Positions 35,777 through 44,773 of a stretch of DNA of 64,000 nt are shown piece by piece (position 1 is the stretch's first letter; every line of letters begins with the position of its first letter). A program made the translations under genes and the position numbers. The notes beneath the pieces are model-generated. The model worked only from the letters and a program-made list of their open reading frames with translations, ran no database searches and was not told the DNA's origin. The stretch is from Halomonas sp. (lineage in GTDB: Bacteria > Pseudomonadota > Gammaproteobacteria > Pseudomonadales > Halomonadaceae), in the NCBI RefSeq assembly GCF_007692655.1, contig NZ_REBQ01000114.1, positions 1 to 64,000 of the forward strand. Direction: 5' to 3'.

Positions 35777-36631
35777 ATGAAATCGTTATCCCACCGCTTC
35801 AACAACTCCTTTTCCCGCCGCTTCAAACGTCTACAGTCCGGCGTGTTAGCCACTGGCCTGAGTGCTGCTGTTGCCCTTGGTGCTTTAACCACCAGCCCAA
35901 GCGTTCAGGCGGATGCGTTAGAGGGGATTGAGTCTCGTGGCACTATTCGGATAGCCGTGCCCCAGGACTTTCCTCCCTTTGGCTCGGTAGGTACTGATCT
36001 GCAGCCGCGTGGCTACGATATCGATATGGCGCAATACCTTGCCGACGAGATGGGTGTTGAGCTTGAACTGATCCCTGTTACCAGTGCTAACCGCATCCCT
36101 TATTTGCAGACCGGTCAGGCGGATTTGGTGATCTCTAGCCTGGGTAAAAACCCCGAGCGCGAAGCGGCGATTGATTTTTCAGATGCCTACGCACCGTTCT
36201 TCCTGGGCGTGTTCAGCGCCGATGCGGATGAGAGCGTGGATGACCCTGAAGGATTGGCGGATAAAACGATTGGGGTAACGCGTGGTGCTGTAGAAGACAT
36301 GGAGCTTTCAGAGATCGCCCCGGATTCAACCAGAGTTCAGCGCTTTGAAGATAACGCTACGACCATCTCTGCGTTTCTTTCCGGCCAGGTCGATTACGTC
36401 GCCACCGGTAACGTGGTCGCCGCCGAGATTGCCGAGCGCAATAGCAGTCGTGCTCCCTCGTTGGTGTATCAGTTAAGAGACTCTCCTTGCTACGTGGGTA
36501 TGAACAAAAATGAGCCAGCGCTGATGGAAGAGGTGAATCGACTGATTGCCCAGGCATTAGAAGATGGCACCTTAAATGAGCTATCACAGCGCTGGTTTAA
36601 TGCGGACCTGCCTGAAAACTTCGGCAGCTGA
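35777..36631 (+). CDS. Polar amino-acid-type ABC substrate-binding protein
   Basis: Family 3 periplasmic receptor, 284 residues. A long signal peptide (about 1-47, ending SVQA|DALE) precedes IESRGTIRIAVPQDFPPFG, and GYDIDMAQYLADEMGVELELI is the amino-acid/amidine-binding lobe; DLVISSLGKNPEREAAIDFSDAY follows. ATG 35777 has AGGAGA upstream. The Arg-Asp pair that binds alpha-amino carboxylates is not obvious, so a ureide or other nitrogen compound is possible. First gene of a four-gene importer operon. Confidence 0.9.
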   Translation: MKSLSHRFNNSFSRRFKRLQSGVLATGLSAAVALGALTTSPSVQADALEGIESRGTIRIAVPQDFPPFGSVGTDLQPRGYDIDMAQYLADEMGVELELIPVTSANRIPYLQTGQADLVISSLGKNPEREAAIDFSDAYAPFFLGVFSADADESVDDPEGLADKTIGVTRGAVEDMELSEIAPDSTRVQRFEDNATTISAFLSGQVDYVATGNVVAAEIAERNSSRAPSLVYQLRDSPCYVGMNKNEPALMEEVNRLIAQALEDGTLNELSQRWFNADLPENFGS

Positions 36632-36639
36632 GGTTCACG

Positions 36640-37317
36640 ATGGGTCCAACGCTCGATTTCCTGACTCTGCTGCCCTATCTCAGTGAGCTGCTGCAAGGTC
36701 TTACCACCACGGTCATATTGACCGTGGTGACTACCTTGACAGGCCTGACACTGGCGGTAGCGGTAGCGTATTTACGCGTTAATGGGCAGCTATGGGTGCG
36801 CTGGGGGCTGGGCGGCTACGTTGAAGTGACCCGCAACACTCCCTTTATCGTACAGCTGTTCTTTATCTTCTTTGGGCTACCGGGGCTCGGTATCAAAATT
36901 GATGCCATCACCGCAGCGTTTATTGCCATGACCCTTAACCTGGCCGCATACAGCGCCGAGATCCTTCGCGCCGGGATCAGCGCCACGGCGAAAGGGCAGT
37001 TAGAAGCGGGGCGCGCGCTGGGTATGACTACCTTGCAAAGCTATCGCCACGTAGTGCTGGTCCCGGCTTTTGCGCGGGTCTATCCAGCGCTGATCAGCCA
37101 GTCGATTATCGTGATGCTGGGCTCGGCGGTGGTGTCGCAGATCTCGGTATTTGATCTGACCTACGCCGCCAACTTTATTCAGTCGCGTAATTTCCGCAGT
37201 TTTGAAGTTTACCTGCTGATCACGCTGGTTTATTTGCTCCTCGCCTTTGGCATGCGCCGCAGCTTCATGCTGGTGGGTAAGCGGCTATTCGCCTATCAGC
37301 AAGGAGAGCAACGATGA
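36640..37317 (+). CDS. ABC transporter permease, amino-acid (HisM/GlnP) type
   Basis: 225-residue permease with about five membrane segments; TRNTPFIVQLFFIFFGLPGLGIKI near 66-89 is the family signature and LEAGRALGMTTLQSYRHVVL the EAA loop. Eight bases after the receptor gene; its stop overlaps the next permease by four bases. Confidence 0.92.
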   Translation: MGPTLDFLTLLPYLSELLQGLTTTVILTVVTTLTGLTLAVAVAYLRVNGQLWVRWGLGGYVEVTRNTPFIVQLFFIFFGLPGLGIKIDAITAAFIAMTLNLAAYSAEILRAGISATAKGQLEAGRALGMTTLQSYRHVVLVPAFARVYPALISQSIIVMLGSAVVSQISVFDLTYAANFIQSRNFRSFEVYLLITLVYLLLAFGMRRSFMLVGKRLFAYQQGEQR

Positions 37318-37970
37318 TTGAGTTCACCTTCTGGGACATTTTGCGCAACCTGCTGCTGGCAACCCGCTGGACGATTGTGCTGTCGCTGATCGCCTTTGTG
37401 GGCGGCGCCACGGTGGGGCTGGTGTTGACCTTTATGCGCCTCTCCAGCAACCGCTGGCTGCAGCGTTTAACGGCACTCTATGTGGATCTTTTCCAAGGCA
37501 CGCCGCTGCTGATGCAGTTGTTTTTGATCTTCTTCGGCGCTGCCGCCATGGGGCATCCGATCTCTGCCTGGTGGGCGGCCTCCATTGCGCTGACGCTGTT
37601 TACCAGTGCGTTTCTATGCGATATCTGGCGCGGCTGCTTGGAAGCGGTGGCCAAAGGCCAGTGGCATGCGGCGCGAGTGCTGGGCATGAACTACTTCCAA
37701 TCCATGCGCCATGTGATTCTGCCCCAGGCGCTGCGGCTCTCGATTCCGCCTACGGTGGGTTTCTCGGTACAGGTGATTAAAGGGACGGCGCTGGCCTCCA
37801 TCATTGGCTTTGTAGAGCTGACCAAAGCCGGCACTATGCTCAATAACGCCACCTTTGAACCCTTCACTATCTTTGCCCTTGTGGCACTTCTTTACTTTGC
37901 GCTGTGCTACCCACTTTCATGCTACGCGCGCTATCTGGAGAAAAAGCTCTATGACGCTGGTTTACGTTGA
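37314..37970 (+). CDS. ABC transporter permease, amino-acid type
   Basis: 218-residue partner permease with the same layout: LFQGTPLLMQLFLIFFGAA near 59-77 and WHAARVLGMNYFQSMRHVIL as the EAA loop. The ATPase gene starts inside its last 20 bases, so the operon is tightly coupled. Confidence 0.92.
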   Translation: MIEFTFWDILRNLLLATRWTIVLSLIAFVGGATVGLVLTFMRLSSNRWLQRLTALYVDLFQGTPLLMQLFLIFFGAAAMGHPISAWWAASIALTLFTSAFLCDIWRGCLEAVAKGQWHAARVLGMNYFQSMRHVILPQALRLSIPPTVGFSVQVIKGTALASIIGFVELTKAGTMLNNATFEPFTIFALVALLYFALCYPLSCYARYLEKKLYDAGLR

Positions 37971-38679
37971 TAACGTTCATAAAGCCTTTGGCGATCTGGA
38001 AGTGCTTAAAGGTATTAACCTTTCGGTCGCGCAAGGCGAGGTGGTGGCAATCATTGGCCGCAGCGGATCGGGTAAAAGCACCCTGCTGCGCTGTCTGAAT
38101 CAGCTTGAAAAGCATGACAGCGGGGAGATCACTATCGCCGGTAAACAGCTGGATGCGGCGTCAATGTCGCCCAAAGAGCTAAGCGAAAACGTGGGCATGG
38201 TGTTTCAAAGCTTCAACCTGTTTCCCCATAAAACCGTGGGTGACAATGTTTGCCTGGCACCAATAGTGGTGCGCGGCGAAGGGAAAGCTGAGGTTGAGAA
38301 AATCGCCCGTGAAGTGCTTGAGAAGGTGGGCCTATCGGATAAATACGATGCCTACCCAGCTCAGCTCTCCGGCGGTCAACAGCAGCGGGTGGCGATTGCC
38401 AGGGCGCTAGCCATGCGTCCCAAAGTGATGCTTTGCGACGAGGTGACTTCGGCGCTAGACCCTGAACTGGTGGGGGAAGTGCTGCGCGTGCTGGAAGCGC
38501 TGGCAAAAGAGGGTATGACACTTATCTTGGTCACCCACGAGATGAGCTTTGCCCGTGATGTGGCCGACCGAGTAGTGTTTATGCACCAGGGGCGCATCCA
38601 TGAAGAGGGCGCCCCCAGCGAACTGTTTACCAACCCGCAAACGGCCGAACTGAAGCAGTTTATTTCCGCCGTGCTCTAG
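37951..38679 (+). CDS. ABC transporter ATP-binding protein, amino-acid (GlnQ) type
   Basis: 242-residue ATPase. Walker A GRSGSGKST near 36-44, Q-loop VFQSFNLFPHKTV, signature LSGGQQQR, Walker B VMLCDEVTSALDPEL and VTHEMSFA are intact. The ATG at 37951 (GGAG ten bases before) makes a start typical of GlnQ proteins (TLVYVDNVHKAFGDLEVLKGI-like opening). Its stop overlaps the convergent YfcC gene by two or more bases, so no terminator separates them. Confidence 0.93.
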   Translation: MTLVYVDNVHKAFGDLEVLKGINLSVAQGEVVAIIGRSGSGKSTLLRCLNQLEKHDSGEITIAGKQLDAASMSPKELSENVGMVFQSFNLFPHKTVGDNVCLAPIVVRGEGKAEVEKIAREVLEKVGLSDKYDAYPAQLSGGQQQRVAIARALAMRPKVMLCDEVTSALDPELVGEVLRVLEALAKEGMTLILVTHEMSFARDVADRVVFMHQGRIHEEGAPSELFTNPQTAELKQFISAVL

Positions 38680-40115
38680 CCGGTCCACTGGATTGCCTGG
38701 GCAAAAATTAGAAAGCCCAGTGCAATCGCGACCCATACGCAAAAAAGTGGGAAGAAGAATTTGACCCACTTTTGCCATGGTACACCCGCCAGTGCCAGGG
38801 TCGCCATAAAGTAACCCGAGGTTGGGTAGAGGATATTGCCAATGCCGTCACCGAGCTGGAAAGCTAATACCGCTGTTTGGCGGGTAACGCCAATAATGTC
38901 GGAGAGTGGTGCCATCAGCGGCATAGTGACTAGGGCCTGGCCACTGCCGGAAGGGACGATGAAGTTGAAGCCTAGTTGAGCGAAGAACATGCCAATAGCA
39001 GAAAGCAGGGTGGGCAGGCCACCGACAAGATTGCCAAGCCCAAACACCAGGGTGTCCATTATTTGGCCATCCTCCAGCATGACGGCCACACCCCGTGCGA
39101 CGCCCGCAATCATGGCCCCGACCAATACATCGCGGAAGCCCTGGTTGAAGCCTGAGCATATCTCGTCCGTGTCGAGCCCTGCGATAAGGCCAACGACAAT
39201 GCCCATGATGATAAACAGCCCCGCCATCTCCATCATGAACCAGCCTTGCTGCAGTACGCCATAAACAAGCACGGCGAAGAAAGCGAAGGTGGCGATGGCT
39301 GCCAGCTTCTGGCGAGCGGTAGCAATTAATGCGGGGCTATCATCAGCGTGTTGGTAGAGCGTGCGTTTTTCAGATTCGCTAGCGTCACTGCTCAGTAAGC
39401 TGAGGGACGGCGTGTGACGTACCCTACGAGCGTAGCGCATGACGAAGAAAATGGCTGCCGCCAGCATGGCAACAAACGCCATGATGCGCAGGCCATAACC
39501 AGAGTAAAGGGGAAGATCTGAGAGCTGCTGGCCAAGCCCGGTATTGATGGGATTGAGCACCCCCGTCGTGAACCCAACGGTGGTGGCGCAAAGCGCCACT
39601 GCCGCTGCGGTGACTGAATCGAAGCGTAAGGCAATCATTAACGGCAGGATGACCGGTACATAAACCAGTGCCAGCTCTTGCGTACCGATAACCGTTGCAA
39701 TCAGGGCAAATACCGTCATCAGCACGGGGATAGTGAGCAGGCTCTGCCGTGCAAAGCGTCGCGTTAGCTTATCAACGCCTATTTCAATAATGCCGGTGCG
39801 CCTTAGCACCATGAACATCCCGCCAATCATAAAGGTAAAAAAGACCACTTCACCGGCGCTCATCAAGCCATTGGGAATCGCCAGCATAAAGTCGACGATA
39901 CCAATGGGCGACGAGGCGATCTGTTCATAAGACGTAGGGTCAATAGTGACACGGCCGTCTGGACCTGGAACGCGTTCAAATTGTCCTGCGGGTACAAAGT
40001 GAGTCGCTAGCGCGGCCAAACCGATAAAGATGAACAGCACTACGTAGATGTCAGGGATTCTGCACCAACTTTTTTTAGGCGTTGGGCTATCGGGAGTGGG
40101 AGTTGGTTGGGACAT
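38676..40115 (-). CDS. YfcC-family permease (DcuC/ArsB-like superfamily)
   Basis: 479-residue secondary transporter with about 12 membrane segments, of the YfcC/C4-dicarboxylate anaerobic carrier type: IPDIYVVLFIFIGLAALATHFVPAGQF near the N-terminus (two stretches), GVLNPINTGLGQQLSDLP near 190-207 and PSGSGQALVTMPLMAPLSD near 390-408. Family substrates are carboxylates, amino acids or peptides and mostly unproven. ATG 40115 has GAGG six bases before. It is divergent from allE and shares with it both an RpiR-type and a TTGTATACAA site, so a ureide is a fair guess. Confidence 0.87.
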   Translation of the reverse strand: MSQPTPTPDSPTPKKSWCRIPDIYVVLFIFIGLAALATHFVPAGQFERVPGPDGRVTIDPTSYEQIASSPIGIVDFMLAIPNGLMSAGEVVFFTFMIGGMFMVLRRTGIIEIGVDKLTRRFARQSLLTIPVLMTVFALIATVIGTQELALVYVPVILPLMIALRFDSVTAAAVALCATTVGFTTGVLNPINTGLGQQLSDLPLYSGYGLRIMAFVAMLAAAIFFVMRYARRVRHTPSLSLLSSDASESEKRTLYQHADDSPALIATARQKLAAIATFAFFAVLVYGVLQQGWFMMEMAGLFIIMGIVVGLIAGLDTDEICSGFNQGFRDVLVGAMIAGVARGVAVMLEDGQIMDTLVFGLGNLVGGLPTLLSAIGMFFAQLGFNFIVPSGSGQALVTMPLMAPLSDIIGVTRQTAVLAFQLGDGIGNILYPTSGYFMATLALAGVPWQKWVKFFFPLFCVWVAIALGFLIFAQAIQWTG

Positions 40116-40244
40116 GCTATGCCTCGCGTTATAGAGCTGCCACCCAGGATGGCGATTATTATTAATGTTTAACCTTAGCAACGATCGTGTCAGATAGAAC
40201 GTGAGGTTGCTGTTTCTGGTCGCGGACCGTATCGTTTTAAAATT

Positions 40245-40261
40245 GTGAAACGAAAGTTTCT
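40245..40261. promoter_or_regulatory. RpiR-type operator, copy 2
   Basis: Identical 17-mer to 35609-35625. A complementary half-site GTTTCAC follows at about 40283-40289. Lies 130 bases before the YfcC gene and 136 before allE. Confidence 0.65.
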
Positions 40262-40343
40262 AAAGACGTTACTATTGGGAGGATTGTTTCACAAGGGTTC
40301 AGCTAAAGAATCCGGTTAAAGATCGCTTTAATGTAGTCAACTA

Positions 40344-40359
40344 ATCTTGTATACAAGAT
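40344..40359. promoter_or_regulatory. 16-base perfect palindrome containing TTGTATACAA, allE promoter
   Basis: ATCTTGTATACAAGAT reads the same on both strands. The most symmetric of the shared purine operators; it ends 37 bases before the allE start. Confidence 0.75.
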
Positions 40360-40396
40360 GGATGTCTTGTTTTTATTAAGCCTCATAGGTTCACAA

Positions 40397-41227
40397 ATGC
40401 CAGCTACCTACTATGCCCCTACCGGCGGGCACCCGCCGCAAACGCAAATTACCGCTGATCGCGCCGTGTTCACGGAAGCATACGCGCTGATCCCGAAAGG
40501 CGTGATGCGCGATATCGTCACCAGCAATCTGCCGTTTTGGGAAGGTACTCGGCTATGGATGCTGGCGCGGCCATTGTCGGGATTTGCCGAGACGTTCTCT
40601 CAGTACATTATGGAAGTGCAGCCGGAGGGCGGCAGCGATAAGCCCGAACCTGATCCCCAGGCGGAAGGCGTGCTGTTTATTGTTGAAGGTGAGTTAACGC
40701 TTACTTTGGCGGGCGAGCAGCACACCATGCAGCCCGGCGGCTATGCGTTTATCCCCCCGGGAACTCCATGGCAGGTGCGCAACGAGTCTAACGCACCGGT
40801 GCGGTTCCACTGGGTGCGTAAGGCTTATGAGTTTGTGGAAGGGCTTGAGGTGCCGCAGGCGTTCATTACCAATGAACAGGACGTTGCGCCTATCGAAATG
40901 CCGGACACCGAAGGCCGTTGGGCCACCACACGGTTTGTTGACCCTGCTGACGTTCGCCACGATATGCATGTCAATATCGTGACTTTTCAGCCGGGCGGCG
41001 TGATTCCCTTTGATGAAACTCATGTGATGGAGCACGGCCTTTACGTGCTTGAGGGCAAAGCCGTTTACCATTTAAATCAAAACTGGGTAGAAGTCGAAGC
41101 AGGGGATTTTATGTGGCTACGGGCCTTCTGCCCCCAGGCTTGCTACGCCGCTGGCCCAGGGCCGTTCCGGTATTTATTGTATAAAGATGTTAATCGTCAC
41201 CCATCCCTTAAACTGTCATCTCGCTAA
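40397..41227 (+). CDS. allE: (S)-ureidoglycine aminohydrolase (bicupin)
   Basis: Mn-dependent enzyme converting S-ureidoglycine to S-ureidoglycolate with release of ammonia. 276 residues with two cupin barrels; the second carries the metal site in THVMEHGLYVLEGKAVYHLN. The start PATYYAPTGGHPPQTQ matches the family (YYAPTGGLPPQT), so ATG 40397 is chosen over an upstream ATG at 40358 inside the promoter. allA follows after nine bases. Its substrate is made by allantoate amidohydrolase, not encoded in this window. Confidence 0.92.
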   Translation: MPATYYAPTGGHPPQTQITADRAVFTEAYALIPKGVMRDIVTSNLPFWEGTRLWMLARPLSGFAETFSQYIMEVQPEGGSDKPEPDPQAEGVLFIVEGELTLTLAGEQHTMQPGGYAFIPPGTPWQVRNESNAPVRFHWVRKAYEFVEGLEVPQAFITNEQDVAPIEMPDTEGRWATTRFVDPADVRHDMHVNIVTFQPGGVIPFDETHVMEHGLYVLEGKAVYHLNQNWVEVEAGDFMWLRAFCPQACYAAGPGPFRYLLYKDVNRHPSLKLSSR

Positions 41228-41236
41228 GGAGCTGCA

Positions 41237-41722
41237 ATGCTAAAACTAAAAGCCGAGCCGCTGACGGCAGAGGCCTTTGCCCCCTTTGGCGATGTAATCG
41301 ATGCGCGAACATCAGCGTCGTTTCCCATCAACGCTGGACGCACACAGCGCCACCACGACTTGGCGAAAGTGGAAACCTTGGGCGAAAATGCCCACACACT
41401 GATCAATATTTTTATCAGCCAGCCGGTCACGCTGCCGCTAGAGCTTACTTTTTTAGAGCGCCACCCCCAGGGCAGCCAGGCGTTTATGCCACTGCACCAA
41501 GAGCGTTTTATTGTGGTGGTTGCGCCGCCAGGTGAACATATTAACCCTGATGATGTGCGCGCCTTTGTGACCGACGGCCGCCAGGGCGTGAATTACCGCG
41601 CGGGTACCTGGCACGCGATTCAGTCGGTATTGGAGCGTGAAGGGGAGTTTTTAGTCGTGGATCGGGGCGGGGAGGGCAACAACTGCGATGAGTTTCCTCT
41701 GGCAATGACCATTACGTTGTAA
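41237..41722 (+). CDS. allA: Ureidoglycolate lyase
   Basis: Splits S-ureidoglycolate to glyoxylate and urea. 161 residues, the AllA length, beginning LKAEPLTAEAFAPFGDVID; conserved HPQGSQAFMPL near 75-85, VVAPPG, and NYRAGTWHAI near 118-127, where the His is active. Cotranscribed with allE. Its products would feed urease (not seen here) and glyoxylate metabolism. Confidence 0.93.
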   Translation: MLKLKAEPLTAEAFAPFGDVIDARTSASFPINAGRTQRHHDLAKVETLGENAHTLINIFISQPVTLPLELTFLERHPQGSQAFMPLHQERFIVVVAPPGEHINPDDVRAFVTDGRQGVNYRAGTWHAIQSVLEREGEFLVVDRGGEGNNCDEFPLAMTITL

Positions 41723-41826
41723 TATTACGCACATTTCCTGTTGCAGGGCTGTCATATAGAAGGCGTTAAACTGATAAGCTAGTGTTATTAGAGCCACTAC
41801 CCGTTAAATTGCAAGGTTGGAATCAT

Positions 41827-43302
41827 ATGAACGCACTGCACTTCTCTTCGATTCGTCGTACCAAAATTGTCGCCACCCTTGGCCCTGCCAGTGACCGCGA
41901 AGGCGTATTGGAAGCCATGCTTGCGGCGGGTGTGGATGTGGTGCGTTTAAATTTCTCTCACGGCACTGCCGATGATCATCGCCGTCGATTGACCGAAGTG
42001 CGTGAAATTGCCGCCAAGTTAGGCCGCAGCGTAGCGGCCCTGGGTGATCTTCAAGGCCCCAAAATTCGCATCGCGCGGTTTAAAAATGGCGCGGTGGTAC
42101 TCAAAGAAGGCCAGCCGTTTATTCTCGATATGGAGCTTGATGGCGACGCAGGCGATGAACAGCAGGTGGGCTGTGATTACAAAACCCTCTCCCAGGATGT
42201 CACCGCCGGTGACCGCCTACTGTTAGACGATGGACGCGTAGTGCTCGACGTCACTCGCGTAGACGGCCAACAGGTGCATACCAGCGTGGTCGTGGGCGGT
42301 AAGCTCTCTAACCACAAAGGCATTAACAAGCAGGGCGGCGGGCTTTCTGCTCCCGCGTTAACCGAAAAAGATAAGATCGATCTCAAAACTGCGGTTGAGA
42401 TTGGCGTTGACTACTTGGCCATCTCGTTCCCCCGTCATGCAGAAGATATGCTGGAAGCGCGTCGCTTGTTAGGCGAAGAGGGTAAAGAGATTGGTTTGGT
42501 TGCCAAGGTTGAACGCGCCGAGGCGGTAGCGGATGACGCGACACTGGACGGCATTATCGAAGCCTCCGAGGCAGTGATGGTGGCGCGGGGCGATCTAGGC
42601 GTAGAGATTGGCGATGCCAAATTAGTTGGCGTTCAAAAACGCATGATCAAGCGCGCGCGCTCGCTTAACCGCGCCGTGATTACCGCCACGCAGATGATGG
42701 AAAGCATGATTTCCGCGCCGCTACCCACCCGTGCGGAGGTGTTTGACGTGGCCAACGCGGTACTGGATGGTAGCGATGCGGTCATGCTTTCGGCGGAAAC
42801 CGCGGCAGGTGACTATCCGCTGGAAACCGTGGAAGCGATGTCGCGGGTTTGCTTGGGGGCAGAGCGTGAAAAATCAGCCCAGGAATCTGGCCACCGTATT
42901 CATGAAGGCTTTACCCGCCCGGACGAAACCATCGCGCTGTCAGCCATGTACGCCGCCAACCACATGACTGGTATTACCGCGATTGCCTGCATGACCTCGT
43001 CTGGCTACACGCCACTGATTGCTTCGCGGATTCGCTCTGGACTGCCGATTGTCGGCTTGGCGCACAACCCCATCGCCCAGCGCCGTATGGCGCTCTATCG
43101 TGGCGTTGTATCGCTGCCGTTCGATACCACGGATATGACACCTACCGAGCTGAATGATCGGGCGCTTGAACTGCTGGTGAGCACCGGTATCTCCAAACCA
43201 GGTGACCACGTCATTCTTACCCGTGGCGACCATATGAACGCTCACGGCGGCACCAATACCATGAAGGTGATGGAGATTACCGACGAGCATGCTAAAAGCT
43301 AA
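41827..43302 (+). CDS. pyk: Pyruvate kinase
   Basis: Glycolytic ATP-forming step from phosphoenolpyruvate. 491 residues with [13 protein letters not shown] near 9-21, [21 protein letters not shown], and the signature region [13 protein letters not shown] with MVARGDLG binding phosphate; [12 protein letters not shown] follows. The ATG at 41827 is chosen because residues before it (from 41782) are not family-like. Resembles the PykA type. The modA start lies inside its last codons. Confidence 0.95.
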   Translation: MNALHFSSIRRTKIVATLGPASDREGVLEAMLAAGVDVVRLNFSHGTADDHRRRLTEVREIAAKLGRSVAALGDLQGPKIRIARFKNGAVVLKEGQPFILDMELDGDAGDEQQVGCDYKTLSQDVTAGDRLLLDDGRVVLDVTRVDGQQVHTSVVVGGKLSNHKGINKQGGGLSAPALTEKDKIDLKTAVEIGVDYLAISFPRHAEDMLEARRLLGEEGKEIGLVAKVERAEAVADDATLDGIIEASEAVMVARGDLGVEIGDAKLVGVQKRMIKRARSLNRAVITATQMMESMISAPLPTRAEVFDVANAVLDGSDAVMLSAETAAGDYPLETVEAMSRVCLGAEREKSAQESGHRIHEGFTRPDETIALSAMYAANHMTGITAIACMTSSGYTPLIASRIRSGLPIVGLAHNPIAQRRMALYRGVVSLPFDTTDMTPTELNDRALELLVSTGISKPGDHVILTRGDHMNAHGGTNTMKVMEITDEHAKS

Positions 43303-44077
43303 GTTAGCGCATGGGCTACTGCTAGCCTGCTTGTTACTCACAAGCGCCCCCGCAATTGCGGGGGCGCCTCCTGTTGTGGCGGCTGCCTCAGATCTACAGT
43401 TTGCGCTTTCTGAGGCGGCCGAGCAGTTTCAGCAGGAAACTGGCCATGCGCTGCGCCTCAACTTTGGCTCCTCGGGCAATTTTCGCCGGCAAATTGCCCA
43501 GGGAGCACCCTTTGAACTCTACCTCTCTGCTGATGAGCAGTATGTCCATGCGCTTTATCGAGAAGGGCACACTATTGATGAGGGCGTGATTTATGCCATT
43601 GGCCGCTTGGTATGGTTGCAGCGTGCAGGGCGCGGTGATTTGCCCAGTGACGATGCGCCGCTTGCGGCAGTAAAGGCGGCGTTAGAAGCCCACGCAAACG
43701 GTGTTACAGAGCGCGTCTCACTGGCGAATCCCGAGCATGCGCCTTACGGCGTTGCGGCGAAACAGGTGCTTGAGCAGGCTGGGCTTTGGGAGCAATCTGA
43801 GCCGCTGCAAGTGCTTGGCGAAAACGTCTCTCAGGCAGCGCAGTTTGCGCTTACTAACGATGCCCGTGGCGGATTGGTAGCTTACTCTTTAGCCTTAGCG
43901 CCCGCACTTAGTGAGCGAAGTGAGTACGTACTTATCCCTGAGGCTTGGCATCGCCCGTTACATCAACGCATGGTATTAACGAACCAGGCGGGAGAGGTTG
44001 CCAGCGATTTTTATCACTGGTTACAGCAAGATGAAGGGCAGGCCATTTTGCGCCGCTATGGCTTTAGCGTCGAATAA
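43289..44077 (+). CDS. modA: Molybdate ABC transporter substrate-binding protein
   Basis: Periplasmic molybdate/tungstate receptor, 262 residues. A signal peptide (about 1-24, ending APAIAGA) leads to [19 protein letters not shown], the ModA oxyanion-binding start, then [29 protein letters not shown] (in segments, about 58-86) and [18 protein letters not shown]. Overlaps pyk by 14 bases. Molybdenum would serve the Mo cofactor of xanthine dehydrogenase and others. Confidence 0.93.
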   Translation: MLKAKLAHGLLLACLLLTSAPAIAGAPPVVAAASDLQFALSEAAEQFQQETGHALRLNFGSSGNFRRQIAQGAPFELYLSADEQYVHALYREGHTIDEGVIYAIGRLVWLQRAGRGDLPSDDAPLAAVKAALEAHANGVTERVSLANPEHAPYGVAAKQVLEQAGLWEQSEPLQVLGENVSQAAQFALTNDARGGLVAYSLALAPALSERSEYVLIPEAWHRPLHQRMVLTNQAGEVASDFYHWLQQDEGQAILRRYGFSVE

Positions 44078-44104
44078 TGGCTGAGTCATAATGGATGAAC
44101 CATA

Positions 44105-44773
44105 ATGGATTGGTCGGCGCTTTCGGTGTCACTCCGCCTTGCGGGGTTTACCTGTTTAATTCTTATTCCCTTCGCTATATGGCTAGGCCGGGCACTGGCC
44201 TACGCGCGTTTTCGCGGCAAAGGTTTATGCGAGGCGCTCGTTGCGCTGCCGCTGGTGCTGCCACCCACCGTGCTGGGTTTCTATCTGCTATTGAGCTTTA
44301 GCCGCGACGCGCCGCTGGGCGCTTTGTGGGCTGATATGACCGGCAGCGGGCTGAATTTTACCTTCAGCGGCATCTTGCTCGCTTCACTGATCGCTAATCT
44401 GCCGTTTGCCATACAGCCGATCCAGCGCGCCTTTGAGAACGTACCCCACAACCTGCGCGAGGCGGCGTGGTGCAGTGGGTTGAGCCCTTGGCAAACGCTG
44501 CTGCGTATTGAGCTGCCGCTGGTATGGCCAGGCATTATGTCAGCAACAGCGTTGACCTTTGCCCATACGCTGGGTGAGTTTGGCGTCATTTTGATGGTTG
44601 GTGGTGCGATTGACGGCGAAACCCGCACCCTCGCCATTGCTATTTATGATCGTGTACAGGCGTTTGATGAACAGGGCGCCGCGCAGATGTCGGCGCTGCT
44701 GCTGTTCGTATCATTTGTCACTTTAGGTCTCGTGTATGGGCTGGCCGGGCGCAGGCGGTGGGTACGTGGCTGA
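44105..44773 (+). CDS. modB: Molybdate ABC transporter permease
   Basis: 222-residue permease with five membrane segments; ALVALPLVLPPTVLGFYLL near 40-58 and the EAA loop LREAAWCSGLSPWQTLLRIELPL near 117-139 are ModB features. HTLGEFGVILMVGG is conserved. The modC start overlaps its end. Confidence 0.93.
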   Translation: MDWSALSVSLRLAGFTCLILIPFAIWLGRALAYARFRGKGLCEALVALPLVLPPTVLGFYLLLSFSRDAPLGALWADMTGSGLNFTFSGILLASLIANLPFAIQPIQRAFENVPHNLREAAWCSGLSPWQTLLRIELPLVWPGIMSATALTFAHTLGEFGVILMVGGAIDGETRTLAIAIYDRVQAFDEQGAAQMSALLLFVSFVTLGLVYGLAGRRRWVRG

